A DNA stretch of 64,000 nt from Alectoria sarmentosa (lineage: Eukaryota > Ascomycota > Lecanoromycetes > Lecanorales > Parmeliaceae), in contig WOGZ01000026.1 of NCBI GenBank assembly GCA_009733775.1, positions 62,001-126,000 of the forward strand, written 5' to 3'. A model generated the notes under the pieces. The model saw only the letters and a program-made list of their open reading frames with translations. It was not told the DNA's origin and ran no database searches. Below, in pieces: positions 22,572 through 33,781 of this stretch (position 1 is its first letter; every line of letters begins with the position of its first letter). Made by a program: the position numbers and the translations under genes.

Positions 22572-24170
22572 GGGCTTTGAGAGGATGGATATATGAATTT
22601 GTATACTGTGCATCCCTGCGCTCCTATTCTTACATAGAATGGTAAAGGTCATCAATAGGAATCCTGTTGAACGACTTTTACTGGTCGCTGCACTGCGAAT
22701 TTCAAGACCATGAACATGGACCACGACTAGCCGGTGCAAAGCAAGTCCAGCAGGCATGCTGCCAGAAAATTTGATAGTTGTTGTGGTAAAGTACGAGGCC
22801 CAAAGCCCGTTCCAGGTATGGTGGTCAATGACAGTATTGCCAGTCAAGTAGCTTCGTACAGTCCTATCTTCTAGGAAAAGCATAGAAGAAGTTCCTCGCG
22901 TTCCAAATCTCCACTCTAGAAACATCTAAACCGTCATCCTGCGTGGCCTCAGTCTGGGTACGCTGGGTTTAACCGGACCATACTTGGACATAGCGCGCAA
23001 GATGGATCCTTGTACTTTACGGTGGCCCATCCGAAGAGAATAATTTTAGCTCGCAGCAACATCAGGCTGAGTGTTCGTCGCCCGATCCGAACATCATATT
23101 GTGGTCCGGAAGGTTTACGGTCTTTAGTCCGAGCACGCGTGTAAAGTCCGTCTACTGCATTCTGGTCGCCAGAAGCCAGAAGCCAGAAGCCAGAAGCCAG
23201 AAGCCAGACGCCACCAGTCCCGGGATAATTGCCAAGAATGAGCATGCACAGCATAGGGGACCTTGCTTTCATCCCTGGATCTTTGGAGCACACGCTGCGC
23301 GCCTTGATCGAGTCTTGGAGGGTCGAACTCTCCGCAATGCGCCGGTAGAGTAGGGTCTTGATTGAATCAGGCTCAGGAAATGGAGAAGGTAGACCTTTAC
23401 GACTGGGAATGAAAAAAGACGATTGATAAAGGATGAAGCATCAGATTTTACTCGTATCTTCCATCTTGAGTCTCGCTGAGCTTGCTACTGTCGTTGGGAC
23501 CCTTTCTCTATCTCAGCGAAGTTCTGTATGCAGTCCATTGAAGAATCGTCTCGCATATCTCAGCTTTATGGGCCCTCTGTCTTAAATGCGCGCTCATCGC
23601 CCGGGGCTAGTTTTCCATGAGGAAGAACAGATCACGTGTAGAGTTGTGGCATCCAGCTTTACCGTGTCTTCGTGTTTCATAGGAATACCTGCTCTGATCT
23701 GGTCCTCCTGGATCACCATCTATCTATCGAAGAACTTGACACTGATTTTGAACATCAGAATGTAGATCGCGTCTGTGTTATAGAACACAATGGCATCCCA
23801 TGGTGTGTCGTCGAAGCGATTTTGTTTGTGTCAAAATTCCCTAGCACCCAGTGTTGCAACCCCAAAACACTTCAAGAACATTCATCACACATAACTTCAT
23901 TCCGTCTCCCACACATCACGATCGCAACTCCGTCGCCATGTCTCGATGATTTACCCGCTGAATACTTCAAGTTCGAAATACTACAGCTGCCACCGTACTC
24001 AGCTTGGCTATCAAGTACGATACCACAACCTTACACTCTCACCACTCCTGCTTAGGCACCCTAAGTTATTCAACATCCACCGTACCACTCATACTCGTTC
24101 AATACTACTCCACGAGTACACATTTTGACTTGCTCTTACTGCGTAGCACCGAACTTGAATTTGTACTGCG
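22572..24170. other. 1.6-kb intergenic region with minisatellite
   Basis: No gene is supported on either strand. A minus-strand frame at 22275-22925 partly mirrors the carboxypeptidase, and its unique half looks unlike a protein. The region holds the 7-mer tandem repeat at 23171-23208. The last 500 bp is pyrimidine-rich and probably the leader of the coiled-coil gene. Confidence 0.5.
23171..23208. repeat. 7-mer minisatellite (AGAAGCC)5
   Basis: Five perfect head-to-tail copies of AGAAGCC (23171-23205) plus a partial sixth. It is non-coding in the model used here and is a likely polymorphic locus. Confidence 0.9.
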
Positions 24171-25978
24171 ATGGATTCCTTCGAGAAATCCTGGGCTACT
24201 GAGGGGCCTTCACCCGCAATCAAGCGCATAACTCTGGGCCGGGTTCGCAACATGTTCCATAAGAAGGAACACAAGGTACTTCGAATAAAATTGGTAACCT
24301 TTCCGTACCCGCTAATTTAGAACAGGCTGTCATAACGGAGGAGAGCCTGAACGGCGTTTCGATTCCACAAGAATCAAATACGAATAGATTGGTAAAGGCC
24401 CTTCGAAGCCGCCTTCGATGTCCTCTGGGTAGACACAAGAAGGTATGTAGAATATCGTCGGCACGAGACTTGGACGATGGGGCTACCCACGCTGAGGCAG
24501 TAGAGGCATCTTCACATACTACATCGATCGGTGCAGACGTCGTGTCATCTCCAGAGGGCTATGCTTCAAATGGGAGCGGGGAAGATGGTCAGGCTATCAC
24601 CTCGACTGTGGAAGGATCACATCATGTCACCGAGGGTCGAAGCGCACCAGCACCGATCCAGGGCGGACCTTCTCCCGCGAAGAGCGCTATATCGGAAGCC
24701 ACCTTGTTGAACTCTCCACGTCGGGCATCTCCATTGACTCCGAGAACGCCCGTCCGCCTCACAGATGCTGAAGACATTCACATTATCACAACTTCACCAT
24801 CTCTACAGCAAGACTTGAGCAGCACAGACGAAGGGATCTCTCAGTGCCATAGCTTGGTAGAACAGCTTCAAGCTGATCTTGCCATAGAGAGAGAGAATGC
24901 TCAACACGATCGAGGCGCAGCTCAACAGGCGCTCGTCGAAGCACAAGACGATATGGCCGACTTTGGGGCAGAAATGTCAGACCTCAAAGACCAACTTGAA
25001 ATCGAGAAGCAGAGTTCCCAAAATTTCTGTAACGATTACCACCAATGCGACCGTGATGCCACAATTATCATCACAAATTGCCACGAGCGTATTTCAAAGC
25101 TCGAGGCAGATCTGAACCATGAGCAACACAAAGCAAGACACAATTACAGGGAAGCTGAACAGTACATGGGTCTCGCCGAATCGTGGCGAGATGCGTTTCA
25201 TCACCTTGGCCATAGTCCTGAGGCGTTATGGAAGATGCTTGTAGAGGAGTTGAGGGTACGTGGGGTTGTATTTGATTATTATGGGCATTTGCATCGTGTT
25301 GGACTGCGGAAGGCTGTTCTTGGTGCCGAGAATGTTGATGAGTGGGTAACTGGCTTGGGCGACATGAGGCTGCTGAATCCAGAAGCTGACAAAGAAGATG
25401 ACTGCCAAAACGCAACGGTTGCTATGACAACAGCGGGCGATCCCGTTGTTGGAGGGAGAATTGGGGCCAACATATCGGAGGAGATGAACATAGGTCGGAG
25501 TCAACTGAGTGCTGAAGAGAGGATCGCAGGGGAGAATCAGGCGGACGCAGAAGCAAAGGAAGAGCATGTCACTGAGAAGGATGGCCACTTCGATTTAAAT
25601 AACGCTGTCGAAGCCAACCGCATCAATGAGCAGGCACAGAAGTGCATGAGTTTACAATCGTGTGGGCCGGAACCGCTGGTGCCACTGATTGACGTCAGTA
25701 ATGGAGAGGCGATACTGCATGACCAGCGCCAGGGCGTCTGTCAAGGGAGCGACACCGTCGATTTGGTGGTGGGAGACCGGGAGGATTTCGGCTCTTTGGA
25801 AGTCGAGGACGGAGCTCATGTCGAGAACGCCGCTTCAAATTGCGACCTTGCTGATGTCTCTAATGGAACATCCTCTCAACTTCTAAACCCACAGATTTCG
25901 TCTTTAGGATTGAGGCATGCTCTTCCTCTCCCAACCATGGGCAATGGTTTGTTAACACCACTGCTCTGGAGTCATTGA
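24171..25978 (+). CDS. Orphan protein with central coiled coil
   Basis: No family recognised. Exons 24171-24275 and 24326-25978 give about 585 aa. The splice is inferred: exon 1 ends FHKKEHK and the acceptor AACAG at 24325 keeps the frame open into AVITEESLNGVSIPQ. The N-terminal third is basic, then Ser/Thr/Pro-rich with SP/TP sites (PRRASPLTPRTPVRLTD). Residues around 210-320 form a coiled coil (SLVEQLQADLAIERENA onward, and ISKLEADLNHEQHKARHN), followed by a short folded-looking block, SPEALWKMLVEELRVRGVVF. The C-terminal half is acidic and poorly structured. It is convergent with the NLR gene, only 245 bp apart. It could be a cytoskeletal or scaffold protein, but nothing supports a definite role. 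Confidence 0.7.
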
Positions 25979-26223
25979 ACGGCATAATTTAGGACACGAT
26001 TTTTGATGAATGGACGTGTCTCTGAGACGGAAAGAATTTAAGTCTTATTTGAGTACTAAGCAGTTGACTGCAGCCTTCGATCACTTGTCAAATGCTTCGC
26101 CTGAAGAGGTTCTTGGTCGGAAAATCGAGTTGCCATTCCAGGAGAGGGGGAAGATATCTTTCTTGCAGAGGCCAGAATGTCTCAATGACAATTGACGATG
26201 AATATTCTCATTTTGGAAGTCTG

Positions 26224-29200
26224 CTAGTTTCGGTTCAAGTCCTCTGCTTCAAGACTCTCAGCGCGATTCAGAGTTTCTACCAGTCCTGGCTCTGGGTCCT
26301 CCATTTTCACTGGACCAAGATCCTCCTCTTGTAAAGAAGTACGACCCTCTTCTGGCAGGGAATCATGGTCCCCGTCTTGTACCGACTCACCATCCGTCTC
26401 CGAGTCTGAAGCGGACTCCTCTATTCCATATCGATCCGAATATTCCTTTTCCGTCCGGATCTCGGTCAACATCTGCAAAACCCGTTCATGACGGTTTTTC
26501 ATTGCCCACTGCAGCAACTTGTCAAATGGAGCCGGCCGCTCACGAAGTATCTTGCGAACGATACTGTCACGAGCATCAGGTCTTTTGTCGCTATCAGCCC
26601 ATTCATTAAGTACGATGGCTATTATCTTTTCATCACCATTATGGCATGCGTCCCAAAGGACCATGCTTATCTCTTTTGCATCAATTCTCGTTTCGTGTTC
26701 CAATAGTATCTTGACTGTTCCGCCATGTCCCCAATATGATGCCGCTTGTAACGCATTACCATACTCACCACCCTTGGTGTTGACATCGGCTCCTTTGGCT
26801 AGTAGAATCTTGACTATCTGCTCATTACCGCGGCACGCAGCCGCTTGTAGTGCACTACCATGGCGACCTGATGCAAGGCGAACATCTGACGCCCTGACGC
26901 CGTCATGCCCGCTGCAAGTGGCGTCATGCCATGAAGGGGAGTAGGTAGTCGAGGTTGGAGCGTTCACATTGGCACCTTGCCTAAGCAGTATTTGCACTAT
27001 GTCTTTTCGGCCCCAATATGCAGCAGCCTGAAGTGCAGTGCCATGTTCTCCATCCTGAACATTGATGTCGCCTCCTTTGTCGAGTAGCATTTGTACTATC
27101 CTTTCATGGCCTGCCACAGAAGCTGCTTGTAACGCATGGAGGTACTGTCCACCGAGAGCATTGACATCCACATTGTTGTTTAATAGGATCTGTACGACAT
27201 CTTCAAATCCCCCATATGAAGCTGCTTGTAGTGCGTTACCGAAATGGCCACCTCGGGCGTTAACATTGGCGCCTTTCTCGATTAGCATTTTCACTGACAC
27301 GGGTAAGCCCCTCAGTGAAGCGTAGTACAACGGAAAAATAAAGTTTTTCGATCCCTCACAAAGGTTCATCCCCACAAAATCGGCGAGATTAATGTCGTTG
27401 ACATTGGTCTCTTCTGGCGCTAGAATAAATGTCTTGTTGCTCCCGGGCTCTGCGTCATCCCCGTCGATGAGACCAATGCAGCTTATGAAGACTGCTTCAT
27501 CCGCAAAAAAGAAATCCATGCTGAGCTGGGAGACTCTGCTGGTGGCATCATACTCGGCCATTCGAGCGTGGCGGGTCCAAAAATTGGCCGCATACCGAAC
27601 AAGTGGGAAATCTTCAAGCGTCTGACCCAGAGTCTTTGAATGACGAATGGCATGTAGTACGTATGCAAGACAATGTTCTGCAATGGCTTCGTTTGAGTCT
27701 GTCTCTCGAATACTGTAAGATTTGGCTGGTCCGAGACGAATTCGCTCCGCAATTAGATACTCTTGAACTGAGAAGTGCGCCAACCTGACATCGGTTGTAA
27801 TGGATTCCTCGTCAATGGTCCTGACCTTTTCATCGCTATCAACTTCCCGAGAGCTCTCAGAAGATTCATTTCCTATAGTGACCAGACTACCACACATTGT
27901 CAATATGTCGTGTGGATCGAGAAGTCGTCGATCGTTATCAAAGTAAGGACTCTCATTCGCATCAATAGCAATGACCTCGGCAAGTTCTTCAAGATGCAAC
28001 GGCCGAGCGGAGAAGGTCAACCATTGCAGTAATTTTAGAGCATCCAGGCTATATTTCTCGTCGATGCCGCAAAGTATTCGTGCGTATGTGTCGTCAAGAG
28101 TTTTCGGAAGAGACATCAATGCAGCTCGAAGCTGGGACTTGTTCAGACAGCTTGCTAATGAATCGAGCTGACATGCAGCCCATCGAAACCTAATTGGGTA
28201 TGAGTGTCTGCCTAGAAGGGCCTGCTAGAAGGAACCCGATAGTCTTACATTCCATCAGCTTTGTCCACAATAGTATCCTTGATTTCCTGCGACATTTCTA
28301 GATCCTTTTGCCATCTTTTCAATTTTCGATCAGCCCGAAGTCGATAATGAACGTACACGCGGATGTCGGCGCTGACCACGGCGCTATCGATACACACGCT
28401 TGCTTGATGACCAACCACCAATGAGGACAGCGATTCTTCGATGTCTTGCTCTCTTCGACTCGTGACCAATAGGTGTAGATCTAAATCCTCCCAACCCATA
28501 ATATTGTCGATGTCGGCTAAGAGCTCTGATCGGTCTGTACATTCATCTAGAGCATCAAGTATGACAAAGCTTTCTTCGAAAGAAGCCATTGTCTGATGCA
28601 AGGCTTCCAAAAGTGCCTCATACGTTGGCTGCCATCCGCCATCCATACATGACGAATAGAGTGACTCTAATTCTCGAGGGACATCTACACAGTACCTCAA
28701 GGTCTGTGCGAGGAGCGAGCGTACCATTTTTTCATGACTTTGCTTGCTATTGTCATTGAAGTCAAAGTAGAAATAGAGTACAGCCGAGGACGGTTTGAAT
28801 GGCTCAAAATTGAGAACGTAGTCGATGACGGTAGCGCTAAGCATGGTCTTACCGCACCCGGGGATGCCATAGAGCCAGAGAAAGGAGCGTCCTTTGGCTT
28901 TCCAATCATCAAAAGCACTGCTCTCGATGAACCATTTCCCTGTGTTTGGATGGCGCCCTTTTAGCGCCTTGTTGTAATTTGTCGAAGGATCTGAATGATT
29001 TTGGAGTCAGAATTTCTCTTTCAAGGACGATTCAAGAGTTAGAAGACATGTTTCAGGAGGCCGAAGCGGTCTCCGGCCCCCAAAACATGATGAAAAGGAG
29101 AAAGATGGAACGAAGAAATAGCTTACCAGGGCCTTCAAGCCACTTGTGGATTCGCTCTATATTTGCGCCTACATACATAAGCACACTACCGTGGGCAATC

Positions 29201-29886
29201 GTTCCAGAATTGCATGCGACCGTGACGATAACTATTTGCAGCATGACCGTGTGGACGAGAAGAAGCTGGGGCAAGCTATCGCAAAGGAAAGGAATGTATG
29301 GAAATGATGTCCAAGTATTGAACTTTTTTTTGGATCACTCACGCATCTGCATGTAGGCTATACTGTTGCCAATTTCATCCACTTTGTGATCTATTTCCAC
29401 AACATTATCCTTCATGGCTTTGGAAAGCGCACTAAGGGTCTGAGTCAGTAGAATACAAGGGGCATAGTAGCGGTAGAAGTACATGTGATCATTCTGCCGC
29501 GCGAGGTTGAGGAGTGCCTTTTGTCGCTCGATAGTGTTGAGAATTTCCTTGATCTCTTCCTTCTGAAAAGGCCACGCGAAGGCCTTGCCGACCTTTTTGA
29601 GTCCTTTAACCGGCGCTAATCTGGTAACCAAAAGCTCCAAAGAGGTGCGAAGCTGCGCAAGTGGGCCCTCCGACCTGTTGAGCGACTTCAGCGTCAAAGA
29701 CCACGAATCTCCCGGCTGATCTGCATGGTCCTGGAGAATAAATAGCATGCCGCTGACACTGGTCAATTCAGAGAGAATGTTCTGACGATCTTCAGAGGCG
29801 CCTTTCACGCCGTAGAGGTACTCTATGACGGTCCCAGTAAGTTGGACCAGGGCAACGATGCTTACGGAAATGCTTAAAGGGTCCAT
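26224..29886 (-). CDS. NOD-like receptor: SesA-like N-domain, NACHT, ankyrin repeats
   Basis: Fungal STAND/NLR protein of the type implicated in non-self recognition and programmed cell death. Exons 29886-29343, 29168-29127, 28990-28249 and 28189-26224 give about 1097 aa. The N-terminal helical domain starts MDPLSISVSIVALVQLTGTV, typical of SesA-like/NACHT-associated N-domains. Then come KWLEGPDPSTNYNKALKGRH and the Walker A loop GIPGCGKT (WLYGIPGCGKTMLSATVIDY). Walker B is FVILDALDECTDR and sensor 1 is LLVTSRRE. The winged-helix part reads LDDTYARILCGID and AHFSVQEYLIAERI. At least five ankyrin repeats follow (for example GNALQAASYGGFEDVVQILL), very alike, with a 30-35-residue insert between two of them. 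The tail is acidic. The 42-nt second exon is inferred from frame. All core motifs are intact, so it should be functional. Confidence 0.88.
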
Positions 29887-30597
29887 GTTGGTGGAATTGG
29901 TCCCGATATTCAGAGATTGAAATAGAACGCTGCGCTGAGGCAAGAATCCCCACTCCAGCTATGACTGCGGCGCCAGGAGAGAAGTCAAAAAACCACTTTG
30001 ACGGGATCAATGCTGTGCGTTATAGACCAGTCTCTCATTCCATGATCGCAAACCAGCGCCGCAGCGGGTGTAAGCCTGTGAGGCTGATTACCTGCAAGAC
30101 AAACAAAGCGCATTCTGTTGGCTGTGAGAAACATTCAACCATGGCTCTTAGCTACGCTCGATGTCGCGCGGATGGGATCATTTGAGGTTCATACTCATAG
30201 CATGAATTTGGATTGATCCTCTCCTTACTGGTAGCCTCGTAGCCGCCATCCGAAAGAGGAAGCTGCGTTCGATGTTGCCATGCCGCTTACCTGAGGGAAC
30301 GGCAAAAGACGTTTCATTGGATTAGCAAATACGCAGCTGGTACACCTAATGCTCTGAAATGCGAGCTTTTCAGTGCGCAAGGACTGTAGAATTTATTATG
30401 GCTCGTCTGTCCATGAAATTGCCTCGGATACACGTATTCGTATCATTGTTCAGCGCTAAAGTGTTACACCAAGGTGTCTTAAGGCTGAATCACAAAGCGA
30501 AACTTATGAGACAGTGGACGGCTACCCTCAAATTGCTCTCCGCAAACCACCAACAGCGCTCACTGTCGGAGTGTAGCAACACTGCTACACGGCTACC
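29887..30597. other. Divergent promoter, NLR / DnaJ gene
   Basis: About 700 bp without a supported gene; only short open frames are present. Confidence 0.5.
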
Positions 30598-31806
30598 ATG
30601 CCTTCGGATGACCTGAAGAATTATGCCACTTCTGACACGGACTTCTACGATCTCCTAGGCGTCACATTCGAGACTTCCCAAAAAGACATCGACCGAGCAT
30701 GGCGAAGAACCGCCCTTAAATACCATCCTGACAAAGTCGGCAACGACCCAGTCGCGAAGGAGAAATTTCATCTTGCGCAGATAGGATATGATCTATTATC
30801 CAACCCGGCAAGCAAGGCTCTCTACGACAATGCCCGCAGTGCGAGATTGCAGAGGAAAAGGCGGAACGACCTTTTTGAGGGCAGGAGGAGACAGATGAAG
30901 GATGATCTGGAGGCGAGGGAACGAGGTGTCAAACGATCCAGGGAAGAGGATCAGGGTGATGAGGAGAAGCTTGAGAGGGAAATACGGAGGCTTGCTGAGG
31001 ATGGGAAGAGGAGGAGGAAGGAGAGGGAAGATGCGCTGAGGAAGGACATGCAGAAAGAATCCGAGAACGCTGACGTTGCTGCAAATACGCCAGGATCGAG
31101 CAATGGCCACGCGAATGGAGCAACGAGGGCCCAGTCGACTGTTTCTGAAATTGACCGAACGATCAAAGTACGGTGGCCAGTTGACGGCGAGGGAGGTTCT
31201 ATAACGGCAGACGGTGTCAGAAACACCTTCTCACTATTTGGCCCAATCGAAAGCGCGGACTTGCTCAATCCGAAGATGCTCCGCCTCGGAAAGAAGCAAA
31301 AGAAGCAGCTCGCCGTAGTCTGCATGATACAATACAAATCAGTCGTCGGTGCTCATGCTGCGGTGGAAGATTTTCCAAAACAAGATGGTCGGGAATGGCA
31401 AATATTCGACTCCGTGTTCTGGGCCGCGAATAAGGAGCCTGACTTCATCACCGCACATCAAGGCAACAGAATAGCCACGGACTCCGCACCGGCAACGCCC
31501 ACGCCGAATGGTCCAACCAAAAGAACATATGTGTTCTCCGGTTCTGAAAGCCAAGCATCTACGCCTGCAGCTTCGCCGAAGGTGAATGGTGGTGGGCTCA
31601 AGAAGATGCCTTCTTTCGCATCATTCTCAACTGCAGCGTTCGATACGCCAAAGGGTTCACCGTTCGGCAAAGGGCTGGAGATCAATAGTCCTAGCCTTGA
31701 AGAAATGACTATGATTCGACTCAAGAATGCGGAAAAGAAACGATTGGCGGCTGAGATAGAGCGGCAGGACAGGGAAGACGACGCCGCCGAGGCAAAGCAG
31801 GCATGA
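30598..31806 (+). CDS. DnaJ protein with RRM-like domain (Cwf23/DNAJC17 type)
   Basis: J-domain co-chaperone of the DNAJC17/Cwc23 family, which associates with the spliceosome. A single exon encodes 402 aa. The J domain occupies residues 10-80: DFYDLLGVTFETSQKDIDRA, then the catalytic HPD in KYHPDKVGND, and YDLLSNPASKALYDNARSAR. Next comes a highly charged helix (about 90-160, rich in KR/DE), then an RRM-like fold at about 180-270: TIKVRWPVDGEGGSITADGV, RNTFSLFGPIESADLL, VVCMIQYKSVVGAHAAVEDF. The C terminus ends in a short charged coiled segment. This domain order is diagnostic of the family. The start codon begins right at the J domain and no earlier in-frame ATG is needed. Confidence 0.9.
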   Translation: MPSDDLKNYATSDTDFYDLLGVTFETSQKDIDRAWRRTALKYHPDKVGNDPVAKEKFHLAQIGYDLLSNPASKALYDNARSARLQRKRRNDLFEGRRRQMKDDLEARERGVKRSREEDQGDEEKLEREIRRLAEDGKRRRKEREDALRKDMQKESENADVAANTPGSSNGHANGATRAQSTVSEIDRTIKVRWPVDGEGGSITADGVRNTFSLFGPIESADLLNPKMLRLGKKQKKQLAVVCMIQYKSVVGAHAAVEDFPKQDGREWQIFDSVFWAANKEPDFITAHQGNRIATDSAPATPTPNGPTKRTYVFSGSESQASTPAASPKVNGGGLKKMPSFASFSTAAFDTPKGSPFGKGLEINSPSLEEMTMIRLKNAEKKRLAAEIERQDREDDAAEAKQA

Positions 31807-31951
31807 AGACGACAGAGGGAGCATGGTATCTGGAAATTAGCGTTGGCGTACAGGCGTTGCAGAGATACCCAACTGGTTGCCGCACAGTCATTGGAGAGCA
31901 GCTTGGACAAGTGATCGAAATGCTTATCATATGTTCACATCGTGACATTGA

Positions 31952-33085
31952 TTAACTTCGATGCAGCTTCTGACCCTCAGCTCTACTCTGATGCCAATTG
32001 GGTACAAATGCCTTCACCCTCACTTCTCCCCGCTCCCTTCCCTCTTCCGGCTCCCATGCCATTTTGAACTCATGCTCTGGACTCCACTGACTGCCCTCTC
32101 CGGTCAGCACCGTATCCGTCATAATTTCCAGCCGACACAACGCCAATCCAATATTACCCACACCACCCAGCCATTTGCCCGCACTCCTCCCTTTCTTATC
32201 CACCCTGCTGATGTTCGTGCCCTTAGGCGGCAGTACGATCTTTGTATCTCCAGTATACGTCAATCCATCCGGCGGTTTCGAGTCTCCTTCAGCAGGATAT
32301 ATCTGTACGGGTAGTATCCTCTTCCTGACCACGCCCGTATGATGCGTCCGGATTGTCAGCTCCTGTCCCACGTAACAACCCTTCCGGAAATTAATCCCAC
32401 CCATATAATCAATATTACTCTCTTGCGGTAACGCCGACTCTTTCAGGATCTCTCCCTGGCCCTCCGCTACCCCCATCATCATCCGCCTTATATCGTAGCT
32501 ACCGCCCCCAACTTGTGTTCCTGAGGCCTCAAGCTTACGGTCGCCAGGCACTATAACTCTTTCCCCCATATCTGGCGCTCGCTGGTCTAAGCAGCCCGTT
32601 CTTGAGTCGACTCTGCACGGTGACTGCTTTCCCCATGTTGCCCAGACGCTCAACTCTCCCTCGTCAATTACTCTGATCCCCACTTTCGCTCGTAACTTGT
32701 ATCGCTTCAGATGTCTTGCCAATGCCTCCACCTCGTTTGCGTCAACCTCAACTAAGAAACCCGGTTCCTCTTTCTCCGCACTCGCGTCCGAATATATAAA
32801 TACATCGTGCAGAACCCTCCCTGAGGCGTTCAAAAAGGCGCTGTAGAAGTAAGAAGTGGCATATTGACTAGGGATGTTCTGTGTTGTAAGACCTTGCAGG
32901 AAATGGGATGCATCATGGCCGCGGAGCGAGATGAGGCGGCGAGTGGGCAGCCGGGCGCAGGCGGTGCGAGGGGGGACGGGCGGGTTCGGCGAGGAGATGG
33001 TAGTATAGCGACGGGGTAGGCGTGGAGGAGCTTTGCTCCAGTGACAAAGAGTGTTGAAAAGGAGCGAAGGCGTACGTGGAGGCAT
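31952..33085 (-). CDS. IBA57: Mitochondrial Fe-S assembly factor IBA57/CAF17
   Basis: Folate-binding (GcvT-like) protein that works with ISA1/ISA2 to mature mitochondrial [4Fe-4S] proteins such as aconitase and lipoate synthase. A single exon encodes 377 aa. The N terminus is Arg-rich with a mitochondrial presequence character (MPPRTPSLLFNTLCHWSKAP then RRYTT). The YgfZ/GcvT fold shows LISLRGHDASHFLQGLTTQN, SAFLNASGRVLHDVFIY and the signature KGCYVGQELTIRTHHTGVVRKR, whose Cys is the family's hallmark. The gene is convergent with the DnaJ/RRM gene, with about 145 bp between stop codons. Confidence 0.94.
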   Translation of the reverse strand: MPPRTPSLLFNTLCHWSKAPPRLPRRYTTISSPNPPVPPRTACARLPTRRLISLRGHDASHFLQGLTTQNIPSQYATSYFYSAFLNASGRVLHDVFIYSDASAEKEEPGFLVEVDANEVEALARHLKRYKLRAKVGIRVIDEGELSVWATWGKQSPCRVDSRTGCLDQRAPDMGERVIVPGDRKLEASGTQVGGGSYDIRRMMMGVAEGQGEILKESALPQESNIDYMGGINFRKGCYVGQELTIRTHHTGVVRKRILPVQIYPAEGDSKPPDGLTYTGDTKIVLPPKGTNISRVDKKGRSAGKWLGGVGNIGLALCRLEIMTDTVLTGEGSQWSPEHEFKMAWEPEEGRERGEVRVKAFVPNWHQSRAEGQKLHRS

Positions 33086-33781
33086 GGCGTATTGCTGGTA
33101 AAGTGGAGAGACGATTGACTGAATGTAATTTTGCTTATCGATAGTGTATTGTTAGAGTAGCGCTCTGTAATATTACCACTCTACTTTCGCCTTTCTCTGA
33201 CTCCCTTACTTTTACATTTGCCAGCATACTTAGCAATAAATGACGGGATAATAATGCTCCCCAATGATCTGCGTCGTGGCTTAGGATACTGATCTGACTA
33301 CTCGTAATGTTTCTACTCTGGCTCTGTCGCTCCATATCTCTCATGTGGCTTGTCTAGCGAAAAAGAAGTAGAGACTTCGCAAACATGCCTTTCCTTGTTC
33401 ATTCTTTATTAAGATGTTGCTAATCAGATGATGCTGGTAGGACGATCTCAAGGCTGTGGAGAAGAGTTACCTGTTATCTAGTACTCGTGCACTAGAATCT
33501 TTCGATGCTGTCTATGGCAGTCGCTCCTTCTAGACCTTTGATTGCTCAAAGAGCAGGTACTACCGGTCGAGGTGCTAATGCCACAAAGTGTTGCTATTCA
33601 AATTGATCCGCAAGCTCAGCAACTGTGACTTACTGAATACGGCGCTCTCTACCTATTATCTCTTCGACTGTTGCATATTATTACCTCTAAAGCATCCCTA
33701 AAGAACCCTTCAGAGATCCATCCCACCAGTATCCTAGCCTTTTGCCCCTGTCTACCGTCTTACTTTGCATGCGTCTCAAAG
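33086..33781. other. Divergent promoter, IBA57 / SLATT gene
   Basis: No supported gene. The region is AT-richer than its flanks and shows no repeat or RNA gene by eye. Confidence 0.5.

Noticed and set aside
22275..22925. Minus-strand open frame of 216 codons downstream of and overlapping the carboxypeptidase
   Set aside because: About half mirrors the antisense of the peptidase exon. The rest has unusual composition and no family resemblance or splice signals.
25688..25695. CRE palindrome TGACGTCA
   Set aside because: It lies inside the coding exon of the coiled-coil gene, so a regulatory role is less likely.
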